Shown here: in pieces, positions 61,123 to 64,000 of the stretch
How positions within the stretch are numbered: position 1 is the first letter of the stretch
Layout: each line of letters begins with the position of its first letter
Assembly (NCBI RefSeq): GCF_017591425.1
Contig: NW_024466421.1
Span: forward strand, 744,001-808,000
Direction: 5' to 3'
DNA from: Ochotona curzoniae
Lineage: Eukaryota > Chordata > Mammalia > Lagomorpha > Ochotonidae
Length of the DNA stretch: 64,000 nucleotides
The notes under the pieces: generated by a model
Database searches by the model: none
What the model saw: the letters and a program-made list of their open reading frames with translations, nothing else
Told to the model about the DNA's origin: nothing
Translations under genes and position numbers: made by a program

Positions 61123-63276
61123 TGTGTGTGCAGATCATGTGGCAGCCACAGCATGGGGCTGTAGCAGCCAGGCTGGCGAGGTCGGCAGGGAGTTTGCTCA
61201 CTCTAGGTGCCTTCTGCTGTGGGCAGTGCTGGGCGCTGTGAACTTGGGCATTGGGGCATCCTAGCCCTGCTCTGTGCAGAGCAGTGACTGTTCCTTGAAC
61301 AGAAGGCTTTGGGGAAGCTGGCCACTAGGGGCCTCAGGAGAGAGGACAGCCTGCCTGGGCACCTGCAAGGGTGGGCGGGGCTTCCGCTGTGTCCCTGGGC
61401 TCCTGGGCTGGGCATCCTCAAGCTGCCACCACTGGCAGCCACAGAAGGCCAGGTTCTCCGTCTGGACCTACTTAGCCCAGCTCCCGGGGATGGCGGCTGC
61501 CATAGGAGCTACAGGATGGTCGCCCGGGGCAGGCAGGGATCCGGGTCTCACTCAGAGTGCCTTCCTTGGGAAAGCGGGGGACCATGCAGACCCTCTGCCT
61601 TGGCCGAAGACGGAGGTCCCGACTGGGAAGGGTGATGCTTGGAGGGGTGGTCTGCAGGTAGGCAGACCTCATAGCCGTTAGGGGAAGGGACTGTGGGCCC
61701 CATCCCAGGAGCCTGTGCCGGGCCTGGAGGAACTCTGCTTGAACTAAGCGACAGGCAGAGGAGAGGCAGTGGGGCTTGGGGGGGCGGGGAGCGAGTGGAA
61801 GGGTCAGCTGGTGGAAACCAAGGGTGGACAGCTCCCACTGGACTTTGTTGCTGCAGAAGCAGACCTGGGAGGGCACTTTGGGGGCAATGGGTGTGGTGTG
61901 GGTGGTGCCAAGGACAGAGGCAGAGTAGCTGCCCGGGACCTAACCTCAAGGTGACAGGGAAGAGCGGTGCCCAGATGCCAGCTATGTGTCAGGCACCTGC
62001 CGGTGCTGCCTCGTGCATACCAGTGGCAGTCGGAGGACTTCCTGGAGGAGAGAGTGGGACTGAGGGCGGACACAGCCCCAGAGCAAGAAACACCTGTCGT
62101 CGGTCTCTGTCCCTGCCCGTCTGTCTGCCCTCGCCTGTCTGTCCTGTCACCCCTTGCGGTTCCCTCCCCACCTCCCTGTGGCCATGTTGCCCTGTGCTGG
62201 GGGCGAGGGCCTCGTGGCCTCGCCAGCTCCCAGGACACGCTCAGGAGAGCCAGGAGACCAGCGTGGGCGGGGCAGCCCGGCCTGAGGGCAGGCCCGGCTG
62301 ACGCGCTCCGTCCCCAGGGCCTCCCTCTGGAGCTCCTGCGTGGTGCTGCCGCTGCTGGCGCTGACCTGGATGTCGGCCGTGCTCGCCGTCACCGACCGCC
62401 GCTCCGCCCTCTTCCAGATCCTCTTTGCCGTCTTCGATTCCCTCGAGGGGTTCGTCATCGTCATGGTTCACTGCATCTTGCGGAGAGAGGTGCGTGGGCC
62501 TGCACCCTCCCAGCTCCTCAGCCCAACTTGTACCCCGTGGTCCTGGGACGGCCTGGGCACATGTTGGCACCGGCTGACGGCCATGGGCGGCACTTGGGGA
62601 TGCTGTGCCAGCCAGAGCTGCTCAGGAGATGTGGGGAGGCTGCAGCATCACACGCATTGCTGCAGGAAGCCCCACGTGGGTGCCAGCCAGTCCCACAGGC
62701 ATCGCTGGGCAGGAGGCCCCCAAGGATCCGCTGAGCGAGCTCCAGGCCAGACACGGGGCATGGGACAGGGGATGCAGGCCACCTCCGTGCCTACCCTGGT
62801 CCTGGTCAGAGAGCCAGGGTGCCCTCCCACCCTGTGACCCAATAGAAAGAACCTGTAGGCTTCTCTGGTGCCAGTGGCTCGGTGGCTGCCCACGGTGCTC
62901 TCTGTGCCTCAGATCAGCCGACTGGTGGCAGGGAAGAAGGGCCATGAGAGTGAGGGACTGGGGCACACAGGTGCCACCTGGCCACAGCTGTACAGGGCAC
63001 CGCTGGGAAGCCCTCTGTGCTTGGTGCCCTTGTCCTCGAGCCTTGGCTCTGCCCACTGCCACCCCAGGGCCATCCCACAGCCTCGGCTTTGCCCATGGTG
63101 GCTACTCTGGGGCGCAGGGGGCAGCTGTGGCAGGGTCGGCCCTTGCTCTGGGTGCCCCTCATGACCGCTGCTCTCCCCAGGTCCAGGACGCCGTCAAGTG
63201 CCGTGTGGTGGACCGCCAGGAAGAGGGCAACGGGGACTCAGGGGGCTCCTTCCAGAACGGCCACGCGCAGCTCATG
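19860..63276 (+). CDS. ADGRB1: ADGRB1 (BAI1), adhesion G protein-coupled receptor B1; coding exons 2-26, 3' end outside window
   Basis: Joining 25 exons (listed separately) gives 1219 codons without a stop, all with GT-AG junctions and compatible phases. The order is signal peptide, CUB-like N-terminal domain, five thrombospondin type 1 repeats, hormone-receptor domain, GAIN domain with GPS, seven transmembrane helices and the start of the tail. In the known family the receptor binds phosphatidylserine through the thrombospondin repeats, signals to ELMO/DOCK180/Rac in engulfment and at synapses, and releases anti-angiogenic vasculostatin fragments. It acts at the plasma membrane of neurons, glia and phagocytes. 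The human protein has 1584 residues; the proline-rich tail and PDZ-binding C-terminus are missing because the window ends. N-glycosylation sequons include Asn64 and NNS, NAT, NMT, NTT and NQT sites. Odd points: HGD instead of RGD at 231-233, and loss of Gly-Arg-Ala at the exon 6/7 junction. Identity is near certain. Confidence 0.97.
22111..22145. promoter_or_regulatory. AT-rich island with homeodomain/octamer-like cores
   Basis: TTTAAATATTCATCTCTAAT followed by TACAGAGC contains ATTCAT and TAATTA cores. It abuts the start of the large GTGTCC array. Confidence 0.3.
22205..23625. repeat. GTGTCC-type microsatellite/minisatellite, about 1.4 kb
   Basis: The array is built from GTGTCCCTGTGTGTCCC and GTGTGTCCCCATGTG blocks. 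Higher-order copies of about 120 bp appear near 22,985-23,290. No stop occurs for long distances on either strand, giving Cys/Val-rich (+) and His/Thr/Gly-rich (-) pseudo-ORFs of 500-600 codons. These are not genes. Confidence 0.97.
24708..24765. promoter_or_regulatory. AT-richer island, weak candidate element
   Basis: CTTAACTAGCTCTATTCATC and TTGCTAATGAGATGGAG stand out against GC-rich intron 2. Confidence 0.25.
25688..25735 (+). mobile_element. Probable MIR SINE fragment
   Basis: CAGCCTCAGTCCTCACATCT followed by GAAAATGGGGAGGG matches the MIR core, CCTCAGTTTCCTCATCTG then TAAAATGGGG. Confidence 0.5.
26204..26365 (+). CDS. ADGRB1: ADGRB1 exon 3: thrombospondin type 1 repeat 1
   Basis: 162 bp, phase 1 at both ends, residues 262-315. 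[20 protein letters not shown] and [11 protein letters not shown] show the Trp ladder, the CxxxCGGG element and the basic strand of a TSR. The last Cys pair is in LCNRKACG. It is preceded by CGCGCAG and followed by GTGAGT. Confidence 0.97.
26385..26720. repeat. GC-rich minisatellite, about 70-bp unit, degenerating at the 3' side
   Basis: Units share GGGGCGGGGCCTGGGCGG, CCAGTGGAGAGGGCCGGG and GAGGGAGGAGCCAGGGAAGG. There are about 3 good copies, then looser GGGGAGGAGCCAGG copies. It is rich in Sp1/KLF-type GGGCGGGG boxes. Confidence 0.88.
26917..27013. promoter_or_regulatory. AT-rich island in intron 3, candidate conserved enhancer
   Basis: About 95 bp with an abrupt composition change. It contains CTAATAAGCCTAGCTAAC, CCTAATGAAAATTTTAGTGG and GGTTATAATGAGACTG, that is, four TAAT-type cores. 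It lies between an Sp1-box minisatellite and the TSR exon cluster. I do not recognise a transposon. Function is inferred. Confidence 0.42.
27133..27243 (+). CDS. ADGRB1: ADGRB1 exon 4: linker between TSR1 and TSR2
   Basis: 111 bp, phase 1/1, residues 316-352. [20 protein letters not shown] continues as [12 protein letters not shown]. The Ser/Arg-rich, Arg-Arg-Arg-containing linker lies in the region where a short vasculostatin fragment is released in the human protein. No cysteines. Confidence 0.95.
27390..27554 (+). CDS. ADGRB1: ADGRB1 exon 5: thrombospondin type 1 repeat 2
   Basis: 165 bp, phase 1/1, residues 353-407. [20 protein letters not shown] has the WSPWS and CSSTCG motifs that in TSP1-type repeats bind glycosaminoglycans and CD36. 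It ends LCNNSAVCP with a glycosylation sequon NNS. Preceded by 146-bp intron 4 and followed by 83-bp intron 5. Confidence 0.97.
27638..27802 (+). CDS. ADGRB1: ADGRB1 exon 6: thrombospondin type 1 repeat 3
   Basis: 165 bp, phase 1/1, residues 408-462. [20 protein letters not shown] and [16 protein letters not shown] are typical, and it closes with FCNIALCP. The donor is G then GTAGGT. A later GT (GTGAGA, five bases on) would include an in-frame shift and is disfavoured by phase. Confidence 0.96.
27978..28142 (+). CDS. ADGRB1: ADGRB1 exon 7: thrombospondin type 1 repeat 4
   Basis: 165 bp, phase 1/1, residues 463-517. [20 protein letters not shown] begins the repeat and DCFLRQCP ends it. The acceptor is GGGCCGGGCAG. 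Human has three extra residues, Gly-Arg-Ala, before Val-Asp-Gly. Those codons (GGC CGG GCA) are present here just upstream at the intron end but lack a preceding AG, so they fall in the intron. Confidence 0.94.
28274..28438 (+). CDS. ADGRB1: ADGRB1 exon 8: thrombospondin type 1 repeat 5
   Basis: 165 bp, phase 1/1, residues 518-572. [38 protein letters not shown] and RQCSTQRCP. Same size and phase as exons 5-7, the mark of exon duplication. Acceptor CCCCTGCAG, donor GTGAGA. Confidence 0.97.
28552..28653 (+). CDS. ADGRB1: ADGRB1 exon 9: start of hormone-receptor (HRM) domain
   Basis: 102 bp, phase 1/1, residues 573-606. [20 protein letters not shown] and VRCPRNATG match the HormR domain start, including a NAT sequon. 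The acceptor is TACCTCGGCAG. Confidence 0.95.
28785..28950. repeat. Imperfect tandem duplication, about 83-bp unit, 2 copies
   Basis: Both copies contain ACCCYGGGAGGTC, GGGAGGTCCASTCAGCGCC and GCCTYGGGCACACTGG. Confidence 0.75.
28984..29080 (+). mobile_element. Probable MIR SINE
   Basis: CTGTGTGAGG, AAGTGACTTTGTCTCTGAGG and CCTCAGTCAGCTTGTCTG then CATGGGGAC align in order with the MIR consensus blocks. Confidence 0.6.
29433..29539 (+). CDS. ADGRB1: ADGRB1 exon 10: end of hormone-receptor domain
   Basis: 107 bp, enters in phase 1 and leaves in phase 0, residues 607-642. [19 protein letters not shown] and [15 protein letters not shown]. The WEPP and final Cys are HormR signatures. Donor GTGAGG. 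Confidence 0.97.
29643..29837 (+). CDS. ADGRB1: ADGRB1 exon 11: GAIN domain, subdomain A
   Basis: 195 bp, phase 0/0, residues 643-707. [20 protein letters not shown] through [20 protein letters not shown] is a helical GAIN-A segment with an NMT sequon. Intron 10 before it is only 103 bp. Confidence 0.97.
29838..30434 (+). other. ADGRB1: Intron 11 of ADGRB1
   Basis: Most of this 597-bp intron is the inverted minisatellite array B. The last 50 bp is a good pyrimidine tract ending CCTCCCAG. Confidence 0.9.
29930..30385 (-). repeat. 17-bp minisatellite, about 26 copies (array B), inverted relative to array A
   Basis: The + strand unit is CCCTGCTCACACTCTGA, the reverse complement of the unit at 8,541-9,203. 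It shares that array's variants (TCTGGCC, CCCCAACC, CCCCGACC, CTGCCCATACTC). It occupies most of intron 11. Confidence 0.96.
30435..30503 (+). CDS. ADGRB1: ADGRB1 exon 12: GAIN domain helix
   Basis: 69 bp, phase 0/0, residues 708-730: [20 protein letters not shown] then AQL. It is a symmetrical small exon, so skipping keeps frame. Donor GTATGC. Confidence 0.96.
30504..30888 (+). other. ADGRB1: Intron 12 of ADGRB1
   Basis: 385 bp of unique GC-rich sequence. No repeat or second exon recognised. Confidence 0.8.
30889..30997 (+). CDS. ADGRB1: ADGRB1 exon 13: GAIN domain
   Basis: 109 bp, phase 0 to 1, residues 731-766. [20 protein letters not shown] and [16 protein letters not shown]. Met at the first position where human has Ala. 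Donor GTAAGC. Confidence 0.97.
32712..33385. repeat. Minisatellite, 33-41-bp units, about 16-17 copies
   Basis: The unit is GGGGGGATGGTGGGCCTTG, then CATGGGGGTGCTGGGAGTG. Some copies lack the GTGCTGG segment. Long ORFs in several frames are artefacts. Confidence 0.96.
33598..34130. repeat. Minisatellite, about 39-bp unit, about 13 copies
   Basis: Units of CCAGGTCCTGTGTGCAGG, TGGTGGGGTGCTGAACCCC. A C-run length difference and a CCAAGG variant distinguish copies. Its consensus differs from the array immediately upstream. Confidence 0.95.
34402..34545 (+). CDS. ADGRB1: ADGRB1 exon 14: GAIN domain, subdomain B
   Basis: 144 bp, phase 1/1, residues 767-814. [20 protein letters not shown] and [20 protein letters not shown]. 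Acceptor GCCTCCCCCAG, donor GTGAGT. Confidence 0.97.
34818..34893 (+). CDS. ADGRB1: ADGRB1 exon 15: GAIN domain
   Basis: 76 bp, phase 1 to 2, residues 815-839. [20 protein letters not shown] then FLALQ, with the final Arg split across the junction. Donor AG then GTGGGC. Confidence 0.96.
35071..35173 (+). CDS. ADGRB1: ADGRB1 exon 16: GAIN domain
   Basis: 103 bp, phase 2 to 0, residues 840-874. [20 protein letters not shown] then [10 protein letters not shown]. It carries an NTT sequon. Donor GTGAGT. Confidence 0.97.
35174..35921 (+). other. ADGRB1: Intron 16 of ADGRB1
   Basis: 748 bp, mostly unique, with a probable MIR fragment near 35,668-35,745. No other feature. Confidence 0.75.
35668..35745 (+). 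mobile_element. Probable MIR SINE fragment
   Basis: GCTGTGTGACCTGGGC, then CTCAGCCTCTCGGAGCC and a degenerate GTGGGGTTGGTAAGGA, in MIR order. Confidence 0.5.
35922..35965 (+). CDS. ADGRB1: ADGRB1 exon 17: GAIN domain just before GPS
   Basis: 44 bp, phase 0 to 2, residues 875-888 plus two bases of codon 889. [14 protein letters not shown] contains a Cys and an NQT sequon. The split codon reads Thr here (AC|A), Val in human. Donor AC then GTAAGT. Confidence 0.96.
37848..37920 (-). mobile_element. Probable MIR SINE fragment
   Basis: CCCATTTCACAGCCTGGGAG, GCTGAGGCTCAGGG and GACAAGTGCCAGGTCCC follow the reverse MIR consensus (CCATTTTACAG, CTGAGGCTCAG, CTTGCCCAAGGTC). Confidence 0.5.
40155..41310. 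repeat. 26-bp minisatellite with a palindromic core, about 44 copies
   Basis: Unit GTGATCACTTAGTGAGGC then AGGGCGGT. Each copy holds the perfect 8-bp palindrome GTGATCAC. Variants are GTCAGG for GGCAGG and an inserted GGTGTGATC. No coding content. Confidence 0.97.
41365..44095. repeat. 29/31-bp minisatellite, about 89 copies, with higher-order duplication
   Basis: The unit is CGGTGGGGTGCAGTGTG followed by TGGTGNYGCAGGCT. The variable triplet before GCA is GTC, GTT, GAC or GAT, and a 2-bp CG deletion gives the 29-bp form. A block at about 41,625-41,760 recurs at about 43,030-43,170 (offset about 1.4 kb). Minus-strand ORFs of about 950 codons in two frames are repeat artefacts. Confidence 0.98.
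44395..44700. repeat. Minisatellite, about 40-bp unit, 7-8 copies
   Basis: Units of GCGTGTCCCGTGTTCCGGG, TGAGCACGCCCTGCTGTCC, with a CACACGTTGCCCTCTCC variant. Confidence 0.94.
45245..45310 (-). mobile_element. Possible MIR SINE fragment
   Basis: CTTCATGGGGAAATGAGAGT, CCCCGGGGCCTTGGTCACAC resembles the reverse MIR core (GATGAGGAAACTGAGG to CCAAGGTCACAC). Confidence 0.4.
45991..46010. promoter_or_regulatory. Perfect inverted repeat resembling a T-box palindrome
   Basis: ATTCACAC, TGGA, GTGTGAAT: two 8-bp arms around 4 bp. The T-box palindrome has TCACAC and GTGTGA arms in the same orientation and spacing. TBR1/EOMES binding in cortex would be plausible for this gene but is inferred. Confidence 0.35.
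49326..49670 (+). CDS. ADGRB1: Candidate alternative first coding exon continuous with exon 18
   Basis: If transcription starts in the internal CpG island, translation from 49,326 adds 67 Gly/Ala/Arg-rich residues after Met ([20 protein letters not shown] and onward). It then enters exon 18 at PSSSAPPQ in the normal frame and keeps the GPS and all downstream 7TM exons. The new N-terminus has no signal peptide. The only ADGRB1 extracellular part kept is the last 47 residues before exon 19. Confidence 0.35.
49529..49670 (+). CDS. ADGRB1: ADGRB1 exon 18: GPS motif of the GAIN domain
   Basis: 142 bp, phase 2 to 0, residues 889-936. [20 protein letters not shown] then [16 protein letters not shown]. 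The GPS cleavage point is Leu923-Ser924 (codon at 49,632), equivalent to human Ser927 after allowing for the three missing residues. The tethered agonist begins STFAILAQ. The exon lies inside a CpG island. Confidence 0.97.
49671..52903 (+). other. ADGRB1: Intron 18 of ADGRB1
   Basis: 3.2 kb of GC-rich unique sequence. I saw no array, no clear transposon and no exon. Confidence 0.75.
52904..53007 (+). CDS. ADGRB1: ADGRB1 exon 19: transmembrane helix 1
   Basis: 104 bp, phase 0 to 2, residues 937-970 plus two bases. [20 protein letters not shown] then IYVSVW is TM1. The donor GAG|GTGGGT is the first of nine near-identical donors repeated downstream. Reading on through the repeat stays open for about 170 codons. 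Confidence 0.96.
52998..53445 (+). repeat. 48-50-bp minisatellite carrying nine copies of the exon 19 splice donor
   Basis: Each unit contains TGTGTGSAGGTGGGTRCC, CTGCACTGCYRSCC and CCCCACGGGC. Donor-equivalent exon ends fall at 53,007 (authentic), 53,057, 53,107, 53,155, 53,203, 53,251, 53,313, 53,361 and 53,409. Copies 5-8 have CAG|GTGGGT, a better donor context than the authentic GAG|GTGGGT. Confidence 0.93.
53008..55501 (+). other. ADGRB1: Intron 19 of ADGRB1
   Basis: It starts with the donor-containing minisatellite, continues as about 700 bp of unique DNA with a possible MIR fragment (about 53,765-53,815), then 1.2 kb of GAT/GGT repeat. The acceptor is CTGTCCCACAG. Confidence 0.88.
54185..55390. 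repeat. GATGGT-type trinucleotide/hexanucleotide array, 1.2 kb
   Basis: Runs of GATGGTGATGGTG, GGTGGATGATGG and GATGATGATGG continue for about 1.2 kb with scattered GAAGG and GGCGATGG variants. The minus-strand His/Ile/Thr-rich ORFs of about 500 codons are artefacts. Confidence 0.98.
55502..55604 (+). CDS. ADGRB1: ADGRB1 exon 20: intracellular loop 1 and transmembrane helix 2
   Basis: 103 bp, phase 2 to 0, residues 971-1005. [20 protein letters not shown] then [14 protein letters not shown]. Donor GTAAGC. Confidence 0.97.
55605..56153 (+). other. ADGRB1: Intron 20 of ADGRB1
   Basis: 549 bp of unique sequence. Nothing recognised. Confidence 0.8.
56154..56304 (+). CDS. ADGRB1: ADGRB1 exon 21: transmembrane helix 3 and loop 2
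   Basis: 151 bp, phase 0 to 1, residues 1006-1055. [20 protein letters not shown] and [20 protein letters not shown]. The Cys of TM3 pairs with ECL2 in this receptor class. Human has Val-Val-Cys and Gly-His-Leu at the two differing places. Confidence 0.97.
56305..56796 (+). other. ADGRB1: Intron 21 of ADGRB1
   Basis: 492 bp of unique sequence ending in TGCTTTTGCAG. Nothing else recognised. Confidence 0.8.
56797..56866 (+). CDS. ADGRB1: ADGRB1 exon 22: transmembrane helix 4
   Basis: 70 bp, phase 1 to 2, residues 1056-1078 plus two bases. [20 protein letters not shown] then VSY at the junction; human has Met-Asn-Tyr. The donor TA|GTGAGT means intron retention stops at once (TAG). Confidence 0.96.
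56867..57283 (+). other. ADGRB1: Intron 22 of ADGRB1
   Basis: 417 bp, with a possible reverse MIR remnant (CCCATTTCGCAGATGAAC, CTGAGGCC) at about 56,967-57,000. Confidence 0.7.
57284..57350 (+). CDS. ADGRB1: ADGRB1 exon 23: extracellular loop 2 end and start of helix 5
   Basis: 67 bp, phase 2 to 0, residues 1079-1101. [20 protein letters not shown] then VL. CWLS is the conserved ECL2 Cys-Trp motif of adhesion GPCRs. Donor GTACCA. Confidence 0.97.
57351..58495 (+). other. ADGRB1: Intron 23 of ADGRB1
   Basis: 1.1 kb of unique GC-rich sequence. Nothing recognised. Confidence 0.75.
58496..58581 (+). CDS. ADGRB1: ADGRB1 exon 24: helix 5 end and intracellular loop 3
   Basis: 86 bp, phase 0 to 2, residues 1102-1129 plus two bases. 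[20 protein letters not shown] then DKKLKERA. The basic ICL3 is where G proteins couple. Donor GTAGGG. Confidence 0.97.
59911..60093 (+). other. Small ORF with strong start context in intron 24, unknown
   Basis: GCCGCCATGG opens a 60-codon frame whose first 28 residues ([20 protein letters not shown] then ISSMSASA) look like a signal peptide with an Ala-x-Ala end. An acceptor-like CTTCTGTTTCAG lies at about 59,805-59,816. I recognise no homologue; it may be chance. Confidence 0.18.
60363..61130. repeat. Composite (TG)n minisatellite, about 14 units
   Basis: TG tracts of variable length are separated by a conserved GACTGCACGGCTGAGCC or TCTGCATGGCTGAGCC spacer. The longest pure TG runs are near 60,980-61,028 and 61,076-61,122. 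Strong Z-DNA potential; ORFs here are artefacts. Confidence 0.97.
62318..62489 (+). CDS. ADGRB1: ADGRB1 exon 25: transmembrane helices 6 and 7
   Basis: 172 bp, phase 2 to 0, residues 1130-1187. [20 protein letters not shown] is TM6 and [20 protein letters not shown] is TM7, followed by HCILRRE. Acceptor CGTCCCCAG, donor GTGCGT. Confidence 0.97.
62490..63180 (+). other. ADGRB1: Intron 25 of ADGRB1
   Basis: 691 bp of unique sequence. Nothing recognised. Confidence 0.78.
63181..63276 (+). CDS. ADGRB1: ADGRB1 exon 26: start of cytoplasmic tail
   Basis: 96 bp, phase 0/0, residues 1188-1219. [20 protein letters not shown] then [12 protein letters not shown]. This is the membrane-proximal tail before the ELMO-binding helix and proline-rich region, which lie beyond the window. 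Donor GTAGGA. Confidence 0.96.
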
Positions 63277-64000
63277 GTAGGACTGGGGGCTGCCCCACAC
63301 TCTGGCCTCCGTGCTGCACCCCAGGTGCAGCTGGGGGAACTGAGGCTGGCCCAGGTCGTGGGCTCTGGCGCCCCTCGGGCCATGCCTAGCCACCCTCAGC
63401 CTCAGCCCAGGAGGCTTACCCAGTCCCGCCCTGTCCTACCTGGCTCACCTGGCCCCTGCACGCCTCCTGCCCCTCACCTGGGCCCCAGTGCTGGAGCTCC
63501 GCCCAGGAGCGGGCAGTGCCTGTCTTGCCTGATGCTGGGCCCACCCTGCCGGTTCCCAGCCTCCTTCCCTGGCAGCTAACCCATACTCTCCCCCTTGAAC
63601 TCGGATCCTGACCAGGCCCTCCGCCTGTGTGCTAGATGGTCTGTTCCTCCCCAGGCCCAGGCCCTGTGCAACTGCCTGCCCCTGCCAGCCACCAGCCCCT
63701 GGGCCTCCAGTTAGACCATCATGGGGCATCTGCTGCCCCTGTGTTAGGGGCTGGGCAGGGCCTTGGCCTCCAACCCCAGGGCCTTGGTGAGCACCTGCAG
63801 TGGACATCTGTTTCATGTCAGTGTCTCCCTGTGCAAGTGAGCAGGGGCAGGGCCTTGGGTGCAGCTTCCCGTCCTCCAGGTCTCCTCCTGGCTCCACCCG
63901 CAGCCTGCGGGACGGCAGAGGGGGCCGGGTGCTGCCGGTGGGGGCTCACACACGCACACAGGCCCTCCCACTCAGGCAGCCCACGTACAGGTGTGCACAC
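63277..64000 (+). other. ADGRB1: Intron 26 of ADGRB1 (partial)
   Basis: Unique GC-rich sequence to the window edge. The next expected coding residues (TDFEKDVDLAC in human) are not present, so the next exon is outside. Confidence 0.8.

Larger units (their letters stand above)
58582..62317 (+). other. ADGRB1: Intron 24 of ADGRB1
   Basis: 3.7 kb. It holds CA-rich patches near 59.3-59.5 kb, a 60-codon ORF with an ideal start context at 59,911, and the TG composite array at 60.36-61.13 kb. A CTCF-like sequence TGGCCACTAGGGGCC with one mismatch lies near 61,319. Confidence 0.8.

Noticed and set aside
59934..61201. Thr/His-rich minus-strand ORFs of 240-406 codons
   Set aside because: Produced by the TG composite array.
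1..64000. Lineage-specific SINEs to identify the species
   Set aside because: I recognised no Alu, carnivore tRNA-Lys SINE, BovA or equine ERE sequence. Only degraded MIR-type fragments are visible, so the order is left open.

Overview
The window is mammalian nuclear DNA. It has GT-AG introns, a large CpG island at a promoter, degraded MIR-type SINEs and many minisatellites. One gene explains all the coding signal: ADGRB1 (BAI1, brain-specific angiogenesis inhibitor 1), an adhesion GPCR, on the + strand. Spliced in the correct phase, 25 consecutive coding exons (exons 2-26) give 1219 codons with no stop. The translation follows the human protein as I remember it, but with clear differences: signal peptide, linker after the CUB-like domain, HGD where human has RGD, and loss of a Gly-Arg-Ala tripeptide. 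It is therefore a non-human eutherian orthologue. I recognised no Alu or other lineage-diagnostic SINE, so I do not name the order.

Layout. Bases 1 to about 10,400 are upstream intergenic DNA with no gene I can support; they hold several minisatellites, an AT-rich island that may be a conserved enhancer, and two CTCF-like motifs. A CpG island of about 4 kb (10.4-14.45 kb) carries the non-coding exon 1, whose donor is at 11,477. Exon 2 (19,693-20,643) has the start codon at 19,860 and encodes the signal peptide and CUB-like N-terminal domain. Exons 3-8 (26.2-28.4 kb) encode five thrombospondin type 1 repeats, exons 9-10 the hormone-receptor domain, and exons 11-18 the GAIN domain ending in the GPS autoproteolysis site (Leu-Ser at residues 923/924). 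Exons 19-25 encode the seven transmembrane helices, and exon 26 (ends 63,276) the first part of the cytoplasmic tail. The rest of the tail lies beyond the window.

The introns are unusually rich in tandem repeats. Intron 17 (13.6 kb) alone holds about 4.5 kb of near-continuous array, and ends in a second CpG island that encloses exon 18. Inside that island an ATG in a strong context (49,326) is in frame with exon 18, the arrangement expected of an internal promoter for a receptor lacking the N-terminal domains.

The most notable signals are: (1) the exon 19 splice donor repeated nine times as the core of a minisatellite; (2) the same 17-bp minisatellite family in opposite orientation upstream of the promoter and in intron 11, bracketing about 21 kb; (3) the internal CpG-island start in intron 17; (4) the RGD-to-HGD difference; (5) a GG in place of an AG nine bases upstream of the exon 7 acceptor, which would explain the missing tripeptide; and (6) an upstream ORF whose stop overlaps the main start codon as ATGA.
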